A DNA stretch of 64,000 nt from an uncultured Clostridia bacterium (GTDB lineage Bacteria > Bacillota > Clostridia > Oscillospirales > Ruminococcaceae). The DNA is taken from positions 1 through 64,000 of the forward strand of contig CALZUA010000007.1 in assembly GCA_945829235.1 (NCBI GenBank). Direction: 5' to 3'. Of this stretch, positions 8,331 to 16,381 are shown piece by piece; the first letter of the stretch is position 1; each line of letters starts with the position of its first letter. A model generated the notes under the pieces. It was not told where the DNA came from. It worked only from the letters and a program-made list of their open reading frames with translations, and did not search any database. A program made the translations under genes and the position numbers.

Positions 8331-9638
8331 TCAGTTCGCCGCAGACGTGCTTTCAAGACGCTCGGGCTTGTATTTTGTATCAACGAGGTAAGAGTTTGCG
8401 TTTACGGTAAGATTTGCCGAGAAATTGTCCAGATAATCCTCGTAATCGTCATTTCTTATATTCATCAGCAGGGAAGTGCGACTGCTTTCAAGCCACTCTG
8501 TTCTCGTGGTAATGTCAAATCTCGCGATAACATAAACGTATTCATCGGTTTTGAGGGTTGCGGCTTTTCCATCGTCCTTTGCGTTGAACAGGAACTCGGA
8601 AACCTTTTCGTCAAGGGAACTGTCGCCCTTTTGGTAATAGTTGACAACGTCCTCCTCGCTTTCCGCTCTGTCAACTGTGAGCTTTGCAAGCTCCTCCGCA
8701 ACATATTCTTCCTTAGTCTTGCCTTCAACAGGTTTCTCATCGTAGTATTCCTCAATCTGTACTCTGGAGTTGTCCTGTTCTTTTTTCAGATCATAATCGT
8801 ATTTCACGTCAATCAGACTCTCACCGTTTGAAATGCGCTTTGCGTACTGCTCCGCCAAATCGTCAACAGCCTTTTTGTCGCTGTCGGAGGTGAGCGCGTT
8901 GCCCTTGTAATCCTCGTATGCGAAGCCGAAAATCACGCCGCAGGCATAGTTTTCCTTTGCATATTTATTCAGCTCGTCATCGGAAACGGGAGTTTCGCCG
9001 TCCTTGTCGTAGAGCTTTGTGAAGAGCTTGTCCTTGAGCACACCCGCGGTTTTAATCAGCGTGAAGGACTCACGGCTGATACCGTTGGACTCGTAGTATT
9101 TTCCGGCAGTATCAAAGCCGTAGAAATACTGAATATACATATTTGAGTCTTCCCAGAGGCTCTTAACCTGAGCGGAAATCTCGTCCTTTTCGGTCTGGTC
9201 AAGCGAAATACCCTTCTGCTCGCACAATCTCTGTACACCGACAAACTGTTTTACAAGACGAAGGGTTTCGTCCTTAACCCACTGAGATGTTGATTTCCCG
9301 TCAACCGATGTCGAGAAATAATCGAATGAGCTTGATGAACCGGACGAGCTTGATGAACCGGACGAGCTTGATGAACTCGATGAGCTCTCGGACGAGCTTT
9401 CCGAAGAAGTGTTGTTAAGGATTTCATCAGCGAGCTTGTCAAGCTCCTCCTGCTGAGCGGTCTTGATTTTGCTCTGCGCGTTGGAATAAGCCGTCTGCTG
9501 GTAATAGAGATAAACTCCGTTGTTGATTTCCATACCGTCAACGGTCATAATTTTTCCGTTGTCCATACAGCCGCACATTGATACTGCAACAGCCGCCGCG
9601 GCAATTGCCGCCGTTATTTTCTTAAAGCCAAGCTTCAT
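8331..9638 (-). CDS. foldase-like (SurA/PrsA-related) lipoprotein
   Basis: A 435-residue exported lipoprotein. It has a KKITAAIAAAAVAVSMCGC signal with a lipobox Cys near residue 22-24. The N-terminal half resembles the SurA/PrsA chaperone fold: a YLYYQQTAYSN helix, a Ser-rich insert at about 77-110, then WVKDETLRLVKQFV and helices with KLFTKLYDKDGETPVSDDELNKYAKENY. No clear parvulin prolyl-isomerase motif is visible, so it may act only as a chaperone. An AGGAGG ribosome site precedes the ATG. It sits between an anchored protein of unknown function and the ABC-F gene. Confidence 0.7.
   Translation of the reverse strand: MKLGFKKITAAIAAAAVAVSMCGCMDNGKIMTVDGMEINNGVYLYYQQTAYSNAQSKIKTAQQEELDKLADEILNNTSSESSSESSSSSSSSSGSSSSSGSSSSFDYFSTSVDGKSTSQWVKDETLRLVKQFVGVQRLCEQKGISLDQTEKDEISAQVKSLWEDSNMYIQYFYGFDTAGKYYESNGISRESFTLIKTAGVLKDKLFTKLYDKDGETPVSDDELNKYAKENYACGVIFGFAYEDYKGNALTSDSDKKAVDDLAEQYAKRISNGESLIDVKYDYDLKKEQDNSRVQIEEYYDEKPVEGKTKEEYVAEELAKLTVDRAESEEDVVNYYQKGDSSLDEKVSEFLFNAKDDGKAATLKTDEYVYVIARFDITTRTEWLESSRTSLLMNIRNDDYEDYLDNFSANLTVNANSYLVDTKYKPERLESTSAAN
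9334..9376. repeat. 18-bp in-frame tandem repeat in the foldase-like gene
   Basis: Two exact 18-bp units (9334-9351 and 9352-9369) plus the start of a third encode part of the Ser/Gly linker (SSSGSS-type) of the lipoprotein. Such tracts can vary in length by slippage. Confidence 0.75.
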
Positions 9639-9674
9639 TTTTCTTCCTCCTAAAATGCAATCCCAAATGGGAAT

Positions 9675-10544
9675 TTATTCCGTTTCGTTTTGAATTTCCT
9701 TAACCGACATCAGCGTGTTTTTGCCGTTGTCGCGCCAAATTGTGTAGGTCATTGTCTTTTCGGGTGCTGTTTCGATGCCGATGTTCTGCGAAACCACGCT
9801 TATTGACGGCGGGTAATACTCAACCGTGAGCGTGAAAACACCGCCGTTCTGCTCCATTTTTGCAATACCCGGCGCGTAGCTCAGATAGCGCATATTATAG
9901 GTGCAGGTGTAGGTGTGATTTTGTTCGCTGTAAATAAAACGCGTATCTGCGGTACCCGTGGACTGGTGGATAATCTCGGAATTTGCCCCGAAAAGCTCCT
10001 TGCTGGAAACGCTCACGTCATACTCGGGTATCAGCAGTTCACCGTCCGCAGTCTTTTTGTAGGCGGAAATGTCCTTGTTGAGCAAAATGTTCCACACCGC
10101 GCAACCGACCTTTGCCGAGTGAGAAATCTCGCTTTCATTCGAGAACGGCGCGATATCATTCGCAACAACCGGCAGGATAAAGCCCGTAAATTCCTCTTTC
10201 AGCGAGGTGTTATCCATAAGACTGCCGATGCCGTTCACGACAAACCGAACCGATGCGACCATACCGATAATCGCCATTATCACCACGAAAATCGCAAACC
10301 CGAAGAAAAATCTATGCTTCACGGGATTATCCGCAACAATCGTTCCGTCGTCCTCGTCCGTACCGAGGTCAGCGATATCGTCCTCGATTTCCGTCTGCGC
10401 GCCAAGCTCGCCGAACAGCTCGTCAAGCACGTTTTCGCTCGTTTTTTTCTTCTCCTCGCGCCGAAAAGTCTGAGTTTCCTCGGGCTTTTGTAGCTCCTCT
10501 TTTATCTCCTCGGCGGCGCGATTTTTTTTATTCTTTTTCGACAT
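9675..10544 (-). CDS. single-pass membrane protein of unknown function
   Basis: A 289-residue protein. The first 75 residues are cytosolic: Lys/Glu-rich, then Asp/Glu-rich (EDDIADLGTDEDD). One hydrophobic helix (about 80-105, FFFGFAIFVVIMAIIGMVAS) precedes an extracellular domain of about 180 residues. Its ribosome site AGAGGTTGA lies within the last codons of proA, 3 bases upstream, so it is in the proBA operon. Topology and its position before a foldase-like lipoprotein suggest an envelope role, but no family was recognised. Confidence 0.75.
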   Translation of the reverse strand: MSKKNKKNRAAEEIKEELQKPEETQTFRREEKKKTSENVLDELFGELGAQTEIEDDIADLGTDEDDGTIVADNPVKHRFFFGFAIFVVIMAIIGMVASVRFVVNGIGSLMDNTSLKEEFTGFILPVVANDIAPFSNESEISHSAKVGCAVWNILLNKDISAYKKTADGELLIPEYDVSVSSKELFGANSEIIHQSTGTADTRFIYSEQNHTYTCTYNMRYLSYAPGIAKMEQNGGVFTLTVEYYPPSISVVSQNIGIETAPEKTMTYTIWRDNGKNTLMSVKEIQNETE

Positions 10545-10547
10545 AAA

Positions 10548-11792
10548 TCAACCTCTGATTTGTCCCTCTCCGTTTATTAAATATTTGTAGGTGGTGAGCT
10601 CCTTCAGTCCCATCGGACCTCTTGCGTGCAATTTTTGAGTTGAGATACCGATTTCCGCGCCCAATCCGAACTCAAATCCGTCCGTGAACCGAGTTGACGC
10701 GTTGACGTAAACCGCCGCCGCGTCCACGAGCTTCTGGAATTTCTCGGCGTTTGCAAGCGAGCCTGTGACAATGCACTCGCTGTGTCCCGTGCCGAATTTA
10801 TTGATGTGAGCAATCGCCTCGTCAACGCTCTTGACAACCTTTGACGACAGCTTCAGCGCGAGAAACTCCGTGCGATAGTCAACATCATCTGCGATTTTTG
10901 AAACCGAGATGTTCTCGGCAGTTTTGTTGTCGCCGACAATTTCAACCTTGCCGTTCCAGCGCTCGTTCAGCGCCGTGAAAAATTCCTTCGCGATTTTCTC
11001 GTGAACGAGAATGCTCTCGATAGCGTTGCAGACGGAAGGACGCTGGGTTTTCGCGTTATCGACAATATTCACCGCCATTTCGATATCCGCACTTTCGTCA
11101 ACGAAAACGTGGCAGTTGCCCTCGCCGGTCTGAATAACGGGAATTGTAGCGTTCTCGATAACCGCATGAATAAGCCGTCCGCCGCCGCGCGGAATAAGCA
11201 GGTCGATGTACTTGTTGAGGCGCATCATTTCGTTTGCGGTTTCGTGGGAGGTGTCCTCGACAAGCTGAACGCAGTTCTCCTCCGCGCCAACCTCGGCGAG
11301 CGCCTTTCTCATCAGATTAACGAGCGCCTTGTTGGAATTTATCGCGTCCGAGCCGCCGCGCAGAATAACCGCGCTTCCAGCCTTAAAGCAAAGCGCCGCC
11401 GCGTCCACAGTAACGTTCGGACGGCTCTCGAAAATTATCCCGATAACGCCGATAGGAACGCGCTTTTTCACGATGCGAAGCCCGTTTGCAAGCTCGCCGC
11501 CGCCGATAACCTCGCCGACAGGGTCATCGAGCGAAATCACCTTATCCACGCCCTCAGCCATAGCCTCAATGCGCTTTTCGTTTATCTCAAGACGGTCAAT
11601 CATCGCCTCGGACATACCGTTTTTGCGTGCGTTTTCGATATCGATTTTGTTCTCGGAAATCAGCTCCTGCTTATTCGCACGCAACAGCTCCGAAATCTTC
11701 GCCAGCGCCTTGTTCTTCTCGCCGGAACCAAGGCTTGCCAAAAACGGCGCGGCAACCTTGGCATTTTTTCCCAAATCTTCAATATAACTCAT
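10548..11792 (-). CDS. proA: gamma-glutamyl phosphate reductase
   Basis: A 414-residue aldehyde-dehydrogenase-fold enzyme, usual length for ProA. It reduces gamma-glutamyl phosphate to glutamate semialdehyde with NADPH in proline synthesis. Visible signatures are KKRVPIGVIGIIFESRPNV, the catalytic Cys in RPSVCNAIES (near residue 254) and the C-terminal GLGAEIGISTQKLHARGPMG. It lies 12 bases after proB, its pathway partner. ProC is not in this window. Confidence 0.97.
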   Translation of the reverse strand: MSYIEDLGKNAKVAAPFLASLGSGEKNKALAKISELLRANKQELISENKIDIENARKNGMSEAMIDRLEINEKRIEAMAEGVDKVISLDDPVGEVIGGGELANGLRIVKKRVPIGVIGIIFESRPNVTVDAAALCFKAGSAVILRGGSDAINSNKALVNLMRKALAEVGAEENCVQLVEDTSHETANEMMRLNKYIDLLIPRGGGRLIHAVIENATIPVIQTGEGNCHVFVDESADIEMAVNIVDNAKTQRPSVCNAIESILVHEKIAKEFFTALNERWNGKVEIVGDNKTAENISVSKIADDVDYRTEFLALKLSSKVVKSVDEAIAHINKFGTGHSECIVTGSLANAEKFQKLVDAAAVYVNASTRFTDGFEFGLGAEIGISTQKLHARGPMGLKELTTYKYLINGEGQIRG

Positions 11793-11804
11793 ATCAATAC
11801 CTCG

Positions 11805-12599
11805 TCAATGTTCGCGTTTTTTGAAATATGTACACTTTGCACAATCGCTCTCGAACAGCTCGTAGAGTATCTTCGGGTCGCGGTTTCCTACGATAACCGT
11901 GTCAATTCCCGCCTCCGTGGCAATCTGTGCCGCCTCAATTTTCGTGAGCATACCGCCCGAACCGAGCGCGCCTCCCGAGCCTTGCGCGAGAGAAATAATC
12001 TCGGGCGTTATCCGCTCAACCTCGGGAATAAGCTTTGACTCGGGCAGGGAAGGGTCGCCGTCGTAAAGCCCGTCAACGTCCGTCATCATTATCAGAAAAT
12101 CCGCATTGCAAAGCGTTGCGACGATAGCTGAGAGCGTGTCGTTCTCGTCGAAATCAAGCTGTTTTATCGACACAACGTCGTTCGCATTTATAATAGGTAC
12201 AACCCCCAACTCGAACAGCTTGTTAAACGTGTTGATAACATTTGTGCGGCGGGTTTCGTTGCTGATAACATCGCGCGTGAGCAAAAGCTGAGCAACCTTG
12301 TGGTTGTACTGCTCAAAGCTCTCGGAGTAGAATTTCATCAGCTCGCTCTGACCGATAGCCGCGCAAGCCTGCTTTGACGGCGTATCCTGCGGTTTTTTGA
12401 GAAAACCGCCCTTTGCCGCACCAACGCACTGCGCGCCGCTTGTCACGAAAACAATCTCTTTCCCCGAATTTTTCAAGTCCGCAAGCACCTCAACAAGCGC
12501 GCGGCTTTTGCGTATGTTCAGGCTACCCGTTTCGGGATAAGCAAGCGAGCTACTTCCAATTTTTACCACAATTCTCTTTTTGTCGTTAAAGCAAGGCAT
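11805..12599 (-). CDS. proB: glutamate 5-kinase (short form without PUA domain)
   Basis: A 264-residue amino-acid kinase that makes gamma-glutamyl phosphate, the first step of proline synthesis. It has RIVVKIGSSSLA at the N-terminus, the VTSGAQCVGAAKGG loop, NANDVV and GTGGMxTK-like GSGGMLTKIEAA. The C-terminal PUA domain of the E. coli enzyme (367 aa) is absent, as in many Firmicutes. The ATG at 12599 is chosen because an AAGAGGA site lies 5-6 bases upstream; the frame is open to 12653 but that part forms a leader with a hairpin (about 12615-12650). First gene of a six-gene operon. Confidence 0.95.
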   Translation of the reverse strand: MPCFNDKKRIVVKIGSSSLAYPETGSLNIRKSRALVEVLADLKNSGKEIVFVTSGAQCVGAAKGGFLKKPQDTPSKQACAAIGQSELMKFYSESFEQYNHKVAQLLLTRDVISNETRRTNVINTFNKLFELGVVPIINANDVVSIKQLDFDENDTLSAIVATLCNADFLIMMTDVDGLYDGDPSLPESKLIPEVERITPEIISLAQGSGGALGSGGMLTKIEAAQIATEAGIDTVIVGNRDPKILYELFESDCAKCTYFKKREH

Positions 12600-12669
12600 A
12601 AAACGTCCTCTTTCTTTCGGGCGCGGATTACTCGTTTTGACAAATCCGCCCATTTTTCATATACATTTT

Positions 12670-12698
12670 ATTATACCATTTTTCAACACGAATTTCAA
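12670..12698 (-). promoter_or_regulatory. sigma-A promoter of the proBA operon
   Basis: Minus strand TTGAAA (12698-12693), 17-bp spacer, TATAAT (12675-12670). It gives a leader of about 60 bases that can form a GC-rich hairpin ahead of the proB ribosome site. No T-box is visible. Confidence 0.8.
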
Positions 12699-12791
12699 CA
12701 CTTTACATAAAATTATCATCTATTTTTTATCAAGCCGATATATTTTGAAAAAAAATTCGGAAGAATTTATATAAAATAGATAAAAACCCCC

Positions 12792-12820
12792 TTGATTATT
12801 GTCGAAAAATGTGCTATAAT
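12792..12820 (+). promoter_or_regulatory. sigma-A promoter upstream of 12857
   Basis: TTGATT (12792-12797), 17-bp spacer, TATAAT (12815-12820). A GGGAG ribosome site (12844-12848) and the ATG at 12857 follow. Divergent from the proB promoter. Confidence 0.8.
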
Positions 12821-12856
12821 AAATTATAATAATAAATTATTTTGGGAGCAGTGTAG

Positions 12857-13369
12857 ATGGATAATATCTGTGAACAGCTTGTTACAAAAGCCCATTCAAA
12901 GAGCGATACCGCAAAGGCGGCGGCGATAATAACAGCGATGTTGCTTATTGTGGGGGTATGTGTTTTTTTCACATTTCAGGGCTGGATTATACTGCCGGTG
13001 ATTGCTTTCGGCATTGTCTGGTGCGGAGTTTGGCTGCTCAAAGGCATTGATGTTGAATATGAATATATTGTCACCAACAACGAGCTTGATATCGACAAAA
13101 TTTCCGGCAAAAGAAAGCGCACCAGAATGATAACCGTTGATTTGTCGCAGTCTGAGGACTTTTATGAGTACCACGATAAAGACGGCGAGTGTGACACAAC
13201 AGTTTATGCTACTAACGGTCTTGAAGCCGACGCTTATTGTCTTATTGTACATCATTCCGATTATGGTAAAGTAAACATCATTTTCAATCCGAACGAATGC
13301 ACAAGGGAGGCAATCGCGCGGGAGTTTCCGATAATTCTCCGCTCGAGATTAAATCAAAATGTCAAGTAA
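12857..13369 (+). CDS. membrane-anchored protein of the DUF6106 type
   Basis: A 170-residue protein. Two close hydrophobic helices (about residues 21-40 and 43-63) are followed by a cytosolic domain. That domain contains EYEYIVTNNELDIDKISGKRKRT, a pattern I associate with the clostridial DUF6106 family; the name is from memory and was not searched. The start is well supported by promoter and ribosome site. The AcpS-like gene begins inside its last codons (11-base overlap), so the two are translationally coupled. Function unknown. Confidence 0.75.
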   Translation: MDNICEQLVTKAHSKSDTAKAAAIITAMLLIVGVCVFFTFQGWIILPVIAFGIVWCGVWLLKGIDVEYEYIVTNNELDIDKISGKRKRTRMITVDLSQSEDFYEYHDKDGECDTTVYATNGLEADAYCLIVHHSDYGKVNIIFNPNECTREAIAREFPIILRSRLNQNVK

Positions 13370-13736
13370 TCTTTTTATTCGCACGGGAACCGCTATTATT
13401 GAGATGAAGCGCATCAAGAAAAGTTGCCGAAATAAGCGCTTTCTGTCGAACTATTTTTCTGCCGATGAAATCAGATTTTTCGTTGCGCACAAGCTGTCAA
13501 CGGCGCTTATTGCGGAGAATTTCTGCGTGAAAATCGCGGTTGCAAAGGCAATCGGCACGGGTTTTCGCATAATTCGCGCGCAGGATATCACGGTTTTGCG
13601 GGACAGGCTCGGTTCGCCGTTCATCATTACCGAGGGCAACGCGAAAAAGCTTGAGCAACGCGAGGGCTATGTCTTTAACGTTTCGGTTGACCATTCGCGG
13701 CACTATGCGGTTGCAAGCGTCATCATCAACAGGTAA
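13359..13736 (+). CDS. holo-ACP synthase-like protein lacking both metal ligands
   Basis: A 125-residue protein of AcpS length and order. Recognisable blocks are GTAIIEMKRI, FSADEIRFF, FCVKIAVAKAIGTGF, AQDITVLRDRLGSPFI and VSVDHSRHYAVASVII. AcpS uses Mg2+ to move phosphopantetheine from CoA to acyl-carrier protein. Its two usual Mg ligands are Asp in GxD(I/L)xE and Glu in FxxKEA; here they are Ala (GTAIIE) and Ile (FCVKIA). The later His is kept. The reading frame is otherwise intact. The ATG overlaps the upstream gene and has no clear ribosome site. It may be inactive or a repurposed homolog, so no symbol is given. Confidence 0.75.
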   Translation: MSSNLFIRTGTAIIEMKRIKKSCRNKRFLSNYFSADEIRFFVAHKLSTALIAENFCVKIAVAKAIGTGFRIIRAQDITVLRDRLGSPFIITEGNAKKLEQREGYVFNVSVDHSRHYAVASVIINR

Positions 13737-13827
13737 ATCGAAACTATGCGGTCGATAACTTGCCGCGTGAGTTATCATTTTAAAACGGTTTCTCGAAAAC
13801 TGAAAACATTATTTTTAATATCAATTG

Positions 13828-13857
13828 AGCTATGCCGCAAGACATAGCTTTGTTTTT
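13828..13857 (+). terminator. intrinsic terminator or attenuator before the GTPase-NYN gene
   Basis: A 7-bp stem (13828-13834 with 13843-13849) with an 8-nt loop and a TTTGTTTTT tail, ending 14 bases before the GTG start of the next gene. It may simply end the acpS-like transcript. Because it lies in the leader of a TetM-type gene it could also attenuate. A possible 33-codon leader ORF (13746-13847) ends inside the stem. Confidence 0.6.
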
Positions 13858-13871
13858 GAGGGGGGAGCAGT

Positions 13872-16367
13872 GTGAAACGGCTGGTTATCAGCATGGCGGC
13901 GCACGTTGATGCGGGCAAAACCACACTTTCCGAGGCGCTTTTGTATCACGCGGGTGAAATTCGCCGACAGGGGCGCGTAGACAACGGCGATGCATTTCTT
14001 GACACCAACCCCCAAGAGCGTGCGCGGGGAATTACAATTTTTTCCAAGCAAGCGATAATGCGCTTCAACAACGCCGAGTACACGCTCCTCGATACCCCGG
14101 GGCACGTTGATTTTGCCGCGGACGCGGAACGAGCTTTTTCGGTAGCGGATTGCGCTGTGCTGGTAATCAGCGGCACGGACGGTGTTCAAAGCCACACGAA
14201 AACCTTGTGGAAACTGCTTTGCAGAGCGGGTTTGCCGACTTTTGTATTCGTCAACAAGATGGACATTTCGCATAAAACCAAGCCCGAGATTATCCGCGAC
14301 CTGCAGGCGCTTGACAAGAATTTCGCCGACTTTTCCGAGAACATCGGAGAAACTGCCGCCGAGTATGACGAGGACTGTATGAATGCGTTGCTTGAAACGG
14401 GAGAAGTGCCCGAAAACCGCATTGCAAAGGCGATTTCCGAGCGCAAAATCTTTCCCGTGCTGTTCGGCTCGGCACTCAAAAATGACGGTATCTTGCAGAT
14501 TTTGGAAATTCTCGATAAATTTTCCCTGCCGAAAAACCGCTTTGACAGCTTTGCCGCGCAGGTTTTCAAGATAACCGATGAGGGCGGCGCGCGGCTCACT
14601 CACCTTAAAATCAACGGCGGCGAGCTAAAGGTGCGCGAAACGCTCGGTGAGGAAAAAATCACGCAAATCCGCTTGTACAGCGGCGCGAGGTTCACCGCAA
14701 CCGATACCGTTTACGCAGGACAGCTCTGCGCGGTAACCGGACCTACGCAGACGTTTGCGGGGGAGTGCTTCGGCGAACAAAAGCGCTCTGTTAAGCCAAT
14801 TATCGAGCCTGCGCTGAGTTATCGGGTAATTTTGCCCGAAGGCGCGGACGTTGTGAAAACGCTGGCGTTGCTGAAAAAAATCGAGGAAGAGGACCCGCAA
14901 ATCAGGTTTTCGTGGAGCGAAAGGTTGCGCGAAATCCACGTTGGGATAATGGGCGAAATTCAGCTTGAGGTGCTCAAAAACCTGATTGCAGAGCGGTTTT
15001 CGCTGAACGTGGAGTTCGGCGAGGGGCAGATTTCGTACAGGGAAACAATTCTCGAGCCGGTCGAGGGTGCGGCGCATTTCGAGCCGCTTCGGCACTACGC
15101 CGAGGTGCATTTGCTCCTCGAGCCGTTGCCGCGCGGAAGCGGAGTTGTGTTCGCGCGCGACTGCCGAAACCTTGACGAGAACTGGCAACGGCTGATTATG
15201 TCAAATTTGCGCGAGAAGCGGCATCTCGGCGTGCTCACGGGTTCGCCGATAACCGACTTGAAAATCACGCTCAAATCGGGGCGCGCACACCTGAAGCACA
15301 CCGAGGGCGGCGATTTTCGTGAAGCCGCTTGGAGAGCTGTTCGGCAGGGGCTTGCTTCGGCAAAATCCCGCCTACTTGAACCGTTTTACGAGTTTTCGCT
15401 GGAGATACCCGCTGAGTGTGTTGGACGCGCGATGACCGACTTACAGCAAATGGGCGCGGAATTTTCCACGCCAACAGGTGAAGAAATGCGCCAAATTGAC
15501 GGAATTTGTCCCGTGTCCGAGATGCGCGGCTATCAGAAGGAAGTTGTCGCGTACACGCGCGGTCTGGGGCGGATTTCCTGCAATTTCAAGGGGTATTTTC
15601 CGTGCCACAACGAGTCTGAGGTTATCGAAAAAATCGGCTACAATTTCGAGTCGGACGTTGAAAACACCGCCGACAGCGTGTTCTGTTCACACGGCGCGGG
15701 GCATCTTGTCAAGTGGGACGAAGCGCCGCGGAAAATGCACCTCGCGAGTGTTCTCGAGAAGCCGCGAAGCGTGTCGCAGAGCGAAATTCTGTCCTATAAG
15801 CAACGTGCGGCAACCGACAAAGAGCTGATGGAAATTTTCGAGCGAACCTACGGCAAAATCAAGCGTCCCGAGCGCTCGGCAATGCGCCGCAACAAGCCCG
15901 CCGAGCAGAATTACAAGTCGCCGAAGCTGAAAACGGGCGAGGAGTACCTGCTGGTTGACGGGTACAACATCATTTTTTCGTGGGAAAATCTCGCTTCGCT
16001 TGCGCGCGAGAGTCTTGATTTTGCGCGGGCAAAGTTAATCAACATTTTGTGTAATTATCAGGCTTTTCGGCGGTGCAACCTCATTCTCGTTTTTGACGCG
16101 TACAAGGTGAAAAGCGACAGGGAAGTGGAAGAATATGGAAATATCACCGTTGTTTACACCAAGGAAGCCGAAACCGCCGATATGTTTATCGAGAAAACCG
16201 CGCACAAATTAAGTCCCGAAAATCGCGTTCGTGTTGCCACATCGGACGGCACCGAGCAACTCATAATCCTCGGAAGCGGTGCTACGAGAGTATCCGCGGA
16301 GGTTTTTCGGCTGGAGGTTGAAGAGGTTGAACGGGCAATTCGTGATGTTTTGGACTCTTTGCATTGA
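13872..16367 (+). CDS. TetM-like ribosomal-protection GTPase fused to a YacP/Rae1-like NYN nuclease domain
   Basis: An 831-residue fusion. Residues 1 to about 650 are an EF-G/TetM-type translational GTPase: G1 AHVDAGKTTL, G2 region ERARGITI, G3 DTPGHVDF, G4 NKMD, then EF-G domains II-V including the GIMGEIQLEVL and FSLEIPAECVGRAM blocks. Residues about 690-831 form a NYN/PIN-like domain matching YacP/Rae1: LLVDGYNIIFSWENL, LVFDAYK, KEAETADMFIEK and VATSDGTEQLII, with the acidic residues kept. Rae1 of Bacillus cuts mRNA in the ribosomal A site. The fusion implies that the GTPase brings the nuclease to ribosomes (inference). A GTG start follows a strong GGGGGGAG site. Confidence 0.88.
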   Translation: MKRLVISMAAHVDAGKTTLSEALLYHAGEIRRQGRVDNGDAFLDTNPQERARGITIFSKQAIMRFNNAEYTLLDTPGHVDFAADAERAFSVADCAVLVISGTDGVQSHTKTLWKLLCRAGLPTFVFVNKMDISHKTKPEIIRDLQALDKNFADFSENIGETAAEYDEDCMNALLETGEVPENRIAKAISERKIFPVLFGSALKNDGILQILEILDKFSLPKNRFDSFAAQVFKITDEGGARLTHLKINGGELKVRETLGEEKITQIRLYSGARFTATDTVYAGQLCAVTGPTQTFAGECFGEQKRSVKPIIEPALSYRVILPEGADVVKTLALLKKIEEEDPQIRFSWSERLREIHVGIMGEIQLEVLKNLIAERFSLNVEFGEGQISYRETILEPVEGAAHFEPLRHYAEVHLLLEPLPRGSGVVFARDCRNLDENWQRLIMSNLREKRHLGVLTGSPITDLKITLKSGRAHLKHTEGGDFREAAWRAVRQGLASAKSRLLEPFYEFSLEIPAECVGRAMTDLQQMGAEFSTPTGEEMRQIDGICPVSEMRGYQKEVVAYTRGLGRISCNFKGYFPCHNESEVIEKIGYNFESDVENTADSVFCSHGAGHLVKWDEAPRKMHLASVLEKPRSVSQSEILSYKQRAATDKELMEIFERTYGKIKRPERSAMRRNKPAEQNYKSPKLKTGEEYLLVDGYNIIFSWENLASLARESLDFARAKLINILCNYQAFRRCNLILVFDAYKVKSDREVEEYGNITVVYTKEAETADMFIEKTAHKLSPENRVRVATSDGTEQLIILGSGATRVSAEVFRLEVEEVERAIRDVLDSLH

Positions 16368-16381
16368 GGAAATTTTTGGAA

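Noticed and set aside
13872-16367. Calling the GTPase-NYN protein a tetracycline-resistance determinant
   Set aside because: The GTPase resembles TetM broadly, but the NYN fusion and ordinary chromosomal setting do not support a resistance claim from sequence alone.
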